From Turnera subulata (taxonomy: Eukaryota; Streptophyta; Magnoliopsida; Malpighiales; Passifloraceae): a stretch of 64,000 nt of DNA. Positions 57,765 to 64,000 of the stretch are shown here, piece after piece. Position 1 is the first letter of the stretch, and the number at the start of each line of letters is the position of its first letter. A program made the position numbers and the translations under genes. Location: assembly GCA_028386065.3 (NCBI GenBank), contig JAKUCV010002299.1, forward strand, positions 62,001 through 126,000. Direction: 5' to 3'. The notes under the pieces were generated by a model. It saw only the letters and a program-made list of their open reading frames with translations, was not told the DNA's origin and made no database searches.

Positions 57765-58800
57765 AATTTATTCCCTGTAATTTTATAAAAATTTTGTTAT
57801 GATCCTAATAAAGAAATTAAAAAAAAGAGCGACTCGAAATACTAAATACATATCTTTACATATATTAACCTTTAGGGTTTAAAATTTAAGATATAAAATG
57901 AAGTAGTAAGCTGAAAATACTAAATGCTAAAATCTTAAATTCTAAGCCCTAAACCCCAAAATCAAAAACACCAAATCGTAAAATTTTCAACTTTATATCA
58001 TAATTCTCTAAATTTTAAATCTTAAAAACCTTAAACCATACATCCTAAAATCCTAAACTCTAAAACTTAAATCCTAAATTCTAATCTCTAAAAACCTCAA
58101 ATCCTCAATCTTATATCCTAAAACCTTAAACTCTAAACCCTAAAATAGTAAAATATTAAATCCTAAATTCTAAACCCTAAACCTTAAAATATTAAACCTT
58201 ATACTCTAAAACTTCAAACTCTAAATCCTAAAATCCTTAAGTTTACTTCATAAATGTCTAAATTCTAATTCTTAAAAAATTTAAATCCTAAATTCTAATT
58301 CATAAATCCTAATCTCTAAATCCTAATAACCTAATGTCCTAAACTTTAAACACGAATAACCTAAAATCCTAGAATTTAAATCCAAAATTTTAAATCCAAA
58401 ATCCTAAATTTTTAACCCAAAAAGTTAAAAAATTTAGGATTTTAGAGTTTAAGGTTTAGTATTTTAAGGTTTAAAATTTAGGATTTAAGATTTAATGCTT
58501 CAATATTTTAGGATTTAGAGTTTAAAGTCTTAAATTTTTAGGGTTTAAGGTTTTTAGATATTAGAATTTAAGGTTTAGATATTAGGGTTTAGGATTTTAG
58601 GATGTATGATTTAGCATTTAAGGTTTTTAAGATTTAAAATTTAGAGGTTTATGATATAAAGTTGAGAATTCTAGAATTTGGTGTTTTTGATTTTGGGGTT
58701 TAGGGCTTAGAATTTAAGATTTTAGTATTTAGCATTTTCGGCTTACGACTTCACTTTATATCATAAATTCTAAACCCTAAAGGCTAATATATGTAAATAG
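57765..58800. repeat. inner arms of the fold-back element, CCTAAA/TTTAGG-rich
   Basis: The left half (57765 to about 58240) is rich in CTAAA/CCCTAAA-like units. The right half (about 58420-58800) is its inverted complement with TTTAG/TTAGGGTTT units. Long matched segments such as AAATTCTAAGCCCTAAACCC (57938 region) pair with the region around 58695-58720. The centre of about 180 bp is unpaired. The units are degenerate, not a true telomeric array. Confidence 0.75.
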
Positions 58801-59280
58801 ATGCATTTAGTGTTTTGAGTCGCTCCTTTTTTATTTTTTTATTATTTTACAAAGGATCATAATAAAAATTTTAGAAAATTATAGAGACTAAAATAATATT
58901 ATATAGACTTATAGGGACTAAAAAATATTAAAGATAACAGAAAATCTAACCGAAGCATGGACGGAGACTCAATCGGTATCCTTTTTAACGTTACAAGACT
59001 CGAATGAGTCATTTTTCGAATTTAGGACCCAAATGAGTTTTCGAGATATGTTATAGGACCTCCGGTGGGGTTATCCCGCAAAATGGCCAAGAATTTAAAT
59101 CCCAGATAAGGTTATCAAATGCACAGCAATCTCTAGAAGTCTAGGTGAATAATGTACAAAAAATATCAATAAAATTAATGTCATGGAATATGACATCTAT
59201 TTTTTACCGCCGAATTATTCTAGTTTTGGATTCCATAGGTTGTAAAGCGTGGATTGAGGCCACAATTTACGTACTTGAAG

Positions 59281-59515
59281 TGAGCTTTTGGTTGGAAAAA
59301 AAGCTATTTATTCTTTACCTATAAATCATAGTATCTCATTTTTGTTAGCGTTTGGTTGGGAAAAAAAAAAAGCTATTTATTCTTTACCTATACACCCTAG
59401 TATCCCTTTTTTGTTAGCATTTGGTTTGAGATAAAGCTATTTATTCTTTACCTATAGACCTTAGTATCCCTTTTTTGTTAGCTTTGGTTGGGAAAAAGCT
59501 ATTTATTCTTTATCC
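59281..59515 (+). repeat. tandem repeat of about 65-70 bp
   Basis: About three and a half copies of a unit with the landmarks GCTATTTATTCTTTACCTATA, then TAGTATC-C-TTTTTTGTTAGC and TTTGGTTGGGAAAA. Copies differ mainly in A-run length. The array abuts the copia gag fragment at 59510. Confidence 0.82.
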
Positions 59516-59884
59516 AATCTTCATCAACCTATCAGCAATTTCTTTAAATGATTCACCCTCCTCCATCCTCAAAAATTCAAATTCGCGTCTGAGATTGATG
59601 GCATGTATCTGCTTTGATTTTTGGTTTCCCAAAAACTCCATCTTCAACTTATCCCAAGCTTCTTTGGCAGTTTGACAAGCCATATTTCTAGTAAAGATTT
59701 CTTCGGACACCAACGAAAAAATTGCAGACAAAGCATGATAACCTTTTGCAATTTCTTTGTCGTGTTGCTTGATTTGAATTATAGTGGCTTCTTCTGAAAG
59801 TAGAGTTGGATTTACACCAACATCAGCAACTTTCCATAAGCCATAAGCATGGAAATAAGCCTTCATCTTCACTGCCCACCTGTA
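59510..59884 (-). pseudogene. copia gag fragment
   Basis: The minus-strand frame MKMKAYFHAYGLWKVADVGV, SLVSEEIFTRNMACQTAKEAWDKL and LRREFEFLRMEEGESFKEIADRL is a UBN2-type Gag of TNT1-like copia elements. Only about 120 residues survive. No LTR or pol was recognised nearby, and it stops where the tandem repeat begins. Confidence 0.8.
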
Positions 59885-60367
59885 AACATAAGTAGTGTGG
59901 GTACTGTAAAATTCCTTGACATCACTAGAGGATTGAGTGGTTGGGTTTTTAAGTTATAGTGAAGGTTGAGTTTATGGATATTGAGTTTTAAGAGAGATTG
60001 CCGGTATTGTGTTTTTGGAGTATATGGTCCTTTAAGAACAGGGGGCTCCGCTATCATTTAAAAGAAAAATTATAAGAATGGTGTATTTGAGAAGGTTTGT
60101 GTGAGTATGAAGAAAATAAAAAATCAAGGACTTGCAAAAACTAGAGGAAAAACAGAGGACTTTGTAACGAACAGAGGAGCACATGTTTTGGTTCTTTTTT
60201 TTTTTTTTCTGAATGTAAGCATTTCATTCCAACCAAAATACACTTATACCAGAGTTTATACATTAGGATACTTGTTTGACCGATTGTTCCGTATAGAATC
60301 AGTTGTTTAATTTGTATTGTTTCAATTTTAGGCTTGAATTAACAACAACGTTGGACTTCTTCTGTAG

Positions 60368-60649
60368 GTGTTTACCGAGGAGTTAACTGGCGTGACAAAC
60401 CTTTTAAATCTTCCAGAATTTGACCGATTACGGTTAACTGGGAAGACTCAAAAGAGTGTGAGCTATATCGCAACATTGCCAGGCATATTGTCATTGAACG
60501 GAGCCATTTTGGATCTCTTTCCAGTATTACTCCACTGCCAGATCAGGAGTTTCATCTCAACTGTTTCTGAACTCGCACTTACATCCCTGCTCTTACCACC
60601 AGAGGTGTTGCTTCTTACTTCACATCGAAGCCAAAATAGCCTTGGATGA
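60368..60649 (+). other. unidentified exon-like open frame
   Basis: After the AG at 60366-60367 a 93-codon frame reads VFTEELTGVTNLLNLPEFDR and ends at TGA (60647-60649). A possible donor is CAGAG|GT at 60603-60606. It is Leu/Ser-rich, with no domain I recognise and no ATG at its start. It may be an exon of the same host gene as the pieces at 39.7-40.6 kb, now separated by the nest, or chance. Confidence 0.3.
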
Positions 60650-61046
60650 TCTGAATGTGTCAAAATTATCTTCAAAACAGAACTGGTCAGTATCACTTTC
60701 TAGTGACAAAATAGTGAGGAGAAGAGTGAGTCCCATTTTCCTTTCCTCACTCTCCAAAACTTTCATTTCACGGGAGTAAGTGTTCCGGCCAAATCTTTGG
60801 ACACCTTGTTGCCTTCCTCACCTCCATCTTTGTCACTCATTAGACCCTCTACCCATCGGCGCATAACCTACTTCCATTTTATATCTTCAGCAGATATCTG
60901 AATTCATATGGGCTGAATCCGCCTCCTTGGTGCTTTGGGCTGGTTGAGTGCCACCCACAGAATTTGTTTCTTGTCCTGACTAACTTGAGTTTCCTTCCTT
61001 TGCCGGTTTCTTGAAGAACAATGGCTGCCTTTACACTCCTTAGCCC

Positions 61047-61793
61047 TTAACCATGGTCCATAACTGAAAATCGAGTCGTTTCTACTCCTTCATCAGCTCG
61101 CTTAGGTTTTTTGCACCACCTTACTGCATGGGTGTTTCTACCACAACTAATGCAAAATTTCCCAAGTCGTCCATACTTGATCTTAACCCGATGTTTCTTG
61201 ATGAATTGATCGTATAGATGAATTCTAGGGATTAGCAGATTCGTTGGTAGAAACTCAAATTTTTCCCTTACAAAGCCTCGGCATCCTTTGAAGTTTTTAA
61301 TCTTGTCCTCAATAGTGAAGTTAGCAGGGAACACATTCAACTTTCCCATAATTCTAGTCTCATCTAGAAAACTTAATGGAAGTTCATGCAATTGTATCCA
61401 GAACATGGATAACCTACAAGGTATTTGGCTAATTCAAAGATGAGGTAGCCATCTCTGGAAATTTGTGTGTACATTCGCCGTTAACCATGGGGACCCTTTA
61501 AGGATTCTTTCACAATCAGACTCATATTCAAATCCTAGCAGAAATAAGTTGTTACCTCTGTCAGTGACTCTGAAATCCCCGTTGATATTCCAGACTTTGT
61601 CGAGGTTCGCTTCGAAAGTTCCGGCCGAGAATTTCCGTCGTGAGTAGACCTTGCCAAAAAGGCTGGCTCGACTTATCATATCCCCCAATGTCTCTTCCAT
61701 AATTTCATCTGTATCTCCTGCGGGACGTGATTCGATTCTCACCACGAAGTCTTCTTCCCTGAGGTTCACCTCCGGGATTAACGATTCCTTCAT
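61047..61793 (-). pseudogene. LINE ORF1-like fragment (DUF4283 plus CCHC)
   Basis: ATG at 61793 opens MKESLIPEVNLREEDFVVRI. A DUF4283-type domain follows (FGKVYSRRKFSAGTFEANL, NLFLLGFEYESDCERILKGSPW), then, after an in-frame TGA at 61434-61436, MFWIQLHELPLSF and a CCHC_4-like knuckle (KFCISCGRNTHAVRWC). It belongs to a family distinct from the LINE ORF1 at 57 kb. No ORF2 domain lies downstream on the minus strand, although a T-run at 60189-60204 might be a poly(A) tail. Confidence 0.72.
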
Positions 61794-62959
61794 AGTTTTA
61801 ACTAGATATACTCTTTACATTAAGCAGATTGCTAAAGACTCAAGGTAATTGGGTGAGGAGATTTTTGGAACTTGTCTGTGGTTATAAAGGTTTAGGGTTT
61901 ATTGTTCATCAATGTATTCATGTTGGTGAGATAGTGTGGGCCGCTTAATCGACCTTGAAACTATAGGGATCGGAAAGATTACGGTGAATCATTGCTATTT
62001 GTGACGCTTACATGGTTAGTTTGTGGGTAAACAGGTGCGTAAGGTTGAACATTAGACTTCTGGAGACGGGAGATAAACAGTGGACTAGAGAGAGGGAGAG
62101 AAATATCACACTGAATTTATTCATGACAAAAACGTTTAGGTTATTTCAGGAAAGCACACACCTCATTTGCATTACATGAACACATTTATATTTGTACAAA
62201 CCGACTTATACTTATTCTAACATTAAATATTTACAACAAACATTCTAGACCAACATTAAATGTCTGTTAACCAATTCTAGATATTTTATTAGATTTTTCT
62301 AGATTATCATTAAATACTTATAAAAAGATCTTGATCTGATTTTTATTTAATACATACAGAATATCTTGATTTTGTAGTAAGTAATCATGCTTCATGAATA
62401 ATTCACACACTCTACAAGTATAACTATTTATCGATCTTGCAAGGAAGGCCACCTAAGTAGCAGAAATGCCACCTAAGTTTGCTTAGGAACTTAGGTGTAT
62501 TTAAACTTAGGAATGTTTTCCTCTTCAGTCTTTATGTGCTGTTAATTTCTTTCTCTCTCCTTCATCGTTCTCTCTGTGTTCTCTAGAACACCCACCTTTG
62601 TTCTTCCAAATTTAAGATTTGGGGTTGTTGTTTAGTCAACAGTGAGCCCCTTGATCTTATCTTCGAATTGTCATAAGTCCCGGTCCCGTTCTCAAGAGGC
62701 CTCGTTCTCTGGGAGTCCCTTCCATCGAACCATGTACTTCTTATAGTTCTCATTCTTGCCCCGCACAAAGATGATCTTTGTAAAACTTTGTTTTTCTATC
62801 CCTTTATCATAAATAAGTGGTAAATCTCCGTTGCTTTAGCAGCTTATCTCTACTCTCCGTTAGGTTCGAACCTGGGTTATTTGGGATACGAATGTGTATT
62901 TTTCCACTTAGCTAAGTCATATTCTATGTTCGGTATACTATTAAAATTATAATTATCAA
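61794..62959. other. intergenic, no supported gene
   Basis: A/T-rich sequence with short frames of no recognisable identity. Nothing else stands out. Confidence 0.4.
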
Positions 62960-62964
62960 TACTC

Positions 62965-63010
62965 TAGGGGTGGCCATGGCCCCCACGGGCCCCCTGGGGC
63001 GCCGCCACTG
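62965..63010. mobile_element. GC-rich terminus of a hAT-like DNA transposon remnant
   Basis: Read on the minus strand the patch starts CAGTGGCGGCGCCCCAGGGG and contains GTGGGGGCCATGGCCACC, a sequence type common at ends of plant hAT-like non-autonomous elements. It is an abrupt GC island in A/T-rich DNA. The other terminus was not found. Confidence 0.45.
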
Positions 63011-64000
63011 GCAGCAGCCATGTTATTCAGGTATAGATAGAAATTTCTCTTTTTCTATTGCAGGCCATGCATATTCTCCCTCTTTGGTTATTCTACCTTT
63101 GTTAAAAGGTAGTTTGGGACTTATAGTGTCTCATTTTGCCTCAACTACTTTGGATCTAGTTTCCTCAGAAACTATTACAAGTTTCAACTTTCATCCTCAT
63201 GTTATAGGATCAACGCCCATGGAGTTTCTGGATGTTGTCTTTTGTGATAGGTTTAGATGATTTTTTACTTTACGTGCTTCATGTGTTGAGGACTCGCTGT
63301 GTACTGCACTTTGTTGAATGATATGAATCTGCCCCCCTTTCATCTAAAAAAACTTTGCTTTATGTACTCTATCTAGTCTATAAATTTTTTCAAGGCTCTT
63401 GCCTCCTTTGTATATCTTGGATGTAGGGGGTGAGCTCCGGATCCAAACTGACCGAAAAAGACCAATGTTCGAACCAATATTTACGAATTTCGGTCAAGCC
63501 CAAACCAAAGTTTTAAACTTTGGTTTGGACCGGTCAAATCCAATCTTTTAGCGAACATTGGTTTGGTCACCTTAATTAAAGTTTGGACAGTCCAAAGATC
63601 CAATTGGACCTGGACTTGAAAAAATAAAAGAGCACAAATAATGTATAATACAAAATTTACCTCCAACCCAACCCAATACAAGTTAGCTCATTGTCTCACT
63701 CTCTATTTTAATTTGACTTTATAATTATACGATACCCTACCATTGTTATTAGATAGACAAAAATAATAATAAAAAAAACAAATTGGATTGGATGAATATC
63801 AATTATTGAGCAATTGAAATTTTTGCGACCCACTCAAAGTCTCAAACTCCACCAGCATAAAAAAAAAAATCCCTAATTCCTAATTTAGCAACAACCTCAC
63901 ATACGGGCTTTCTTGCTGAATTTTTAATAGTCTAATCATTATGTTATTGGAATATTTCACTGTGAATTTTATCATCTCTTTTTTTCTTTTCTTAATTGTC
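63011..64000. other. A/T-rich end of window, possible LINE 3' tail
   Basis: At 63320-63356 the motif GAATCTGCCCCCCTTTCATCTAAAAAA resembles the end of plant LINEs (compare the tail at 34331-34348). The preceding 96-codon frame has no firm RNase H match. From 63430 to 63620 the sequence is rich in TTTGGTTTGGACC/GGTCAAA-type repeats. No gene is supported. Confidence 0.3.

Larger units (their letters stand above)
40645..59077. mobile_element. fold-back (long terminal inverted repeat) element, outer layer of the nest
   Basis: The ends read GGGATAACC(T/C)CACCGGAGG inwards on both sides and stay inverted-complementary for several hundred bases. The left arm is 40645-40828 continued at 57765 to about 58240, and the right arm is about 58420-59077. 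Flanks GCAAAATACT (40635-40644) and GCAAAATGGC (59078-59087) share seven bases, suggesting a 9-10-bp target duplication of Mutator-like size, partly decayed. Without the LINE the element is about 1.5 kb and has no coding capacity. The inner arms are made of degenerate CCTAAA/TTTAGG-like units. Confidence 0.8.

Noticed and set aside
57900..58780. Interstitial telomeric repeat
   Set aside because: Units are too degenerate and are arranged as mirror arms of one fold-back element, not as a CCCTAAA array.
63481..63681. Minus-strand 66-aa frame at the window end
   Set aside because: Lies in GGTTTGGACC/GGTCAAA-type repetitive sequence with no recognisable product.
1..64000. tRNA, rRNA or microRNA genes
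   Set aside because: No cloverleaf with A/B boxes, rRNA segment or convincing short miRNA hairpin was recognised by eye; a tRNAscan or small-RNA search would be decisive.

Overview
The window reads as nuclear DNA of a eudicot plant. It is AT-rich, with GT-AG introns, intact plant homologues of SEND1 and MSH3, amaranthin-type lectins fused to aerolysin-like domains, and heavy nested retrotransposition. The species cannot be fixed from the sequence; a rosid is only a guess.

Layout. 1-31.4 kb is gene-bearing. It holds a lone aerolysin-domain gene (2559-3122, +), a seven-exon GH3 beta-xylosidase-like gene that lacks a conserved N-terminal segment (5608-8469, +), one orphan exon of an LRR receptor kinase (about 8988-9246, -), and a 14-exon SEND1 nuclease gene (10594-15227, +) tail-to-tail with a 12-exon MSH3 mismatch-repair gene (16069-21800, -). 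Four single-exon amaranthin-aerolysin lectin genes follow at 22270-31365. They form a mirror-image array, A(-) B(+) B(-) A(+), as if a divergent A/B gene pair had been duplicated in inverted orientation.

32.9-59.1 kb is transposon-dominated. A 5'-truncated LINE (32892-34348, 15-bp target duplication) sits in an older LINE remnant. A Ty1/copia element follows (34902-39635, two 241-bp LTRs). Then comes a nest: a fold-back element of about 1.5 kb net (40645-59077) was invaded by a LINE (40829-57748, minus strand, 16-bp target duplication). That LINE was in turn invaded by a gag-only LTR element (41543-44221, TSD CCGAA) and by an 8.7-kb copia element (48132-56844, TSD ATAAT, two 1549-bp LTRs). 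All open frames here are broken by stops, frameshifts or deletions. The copia element has a 25-N assembly gap flanked by a 134-bp exact duplication, and an anomalous 5' LTR/leader junction.

59.1-64 kb holds tandem repeats, fragments of copia gag and LINE ORF1, an unidentified exon-like frame (60368-60649) and DNA-transposon termini.

The most unusual signal is in the untranslated leader of the 8.7-kb copia element: twenty copies of the 12-bp perfect palindrome AACATCGATGTT (17 exact) arranged as ten couplets. The spacer inside each couplet is 7-9 bp, so the dyads lie about 20-21 bp apart, close to two helical turns. It looks like a dense array for a dyad-binding protein or a structural leader element.

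SEND1 (structure-specific nuclease) and MSH3 (insertion/deletion-loop mismatch recognition) are both DNA-repair genes, but tail-to-tail placement gives them no shared promoter. The lectin-aerolysin genes are probably defence- or stress-related, by analogy with the family.
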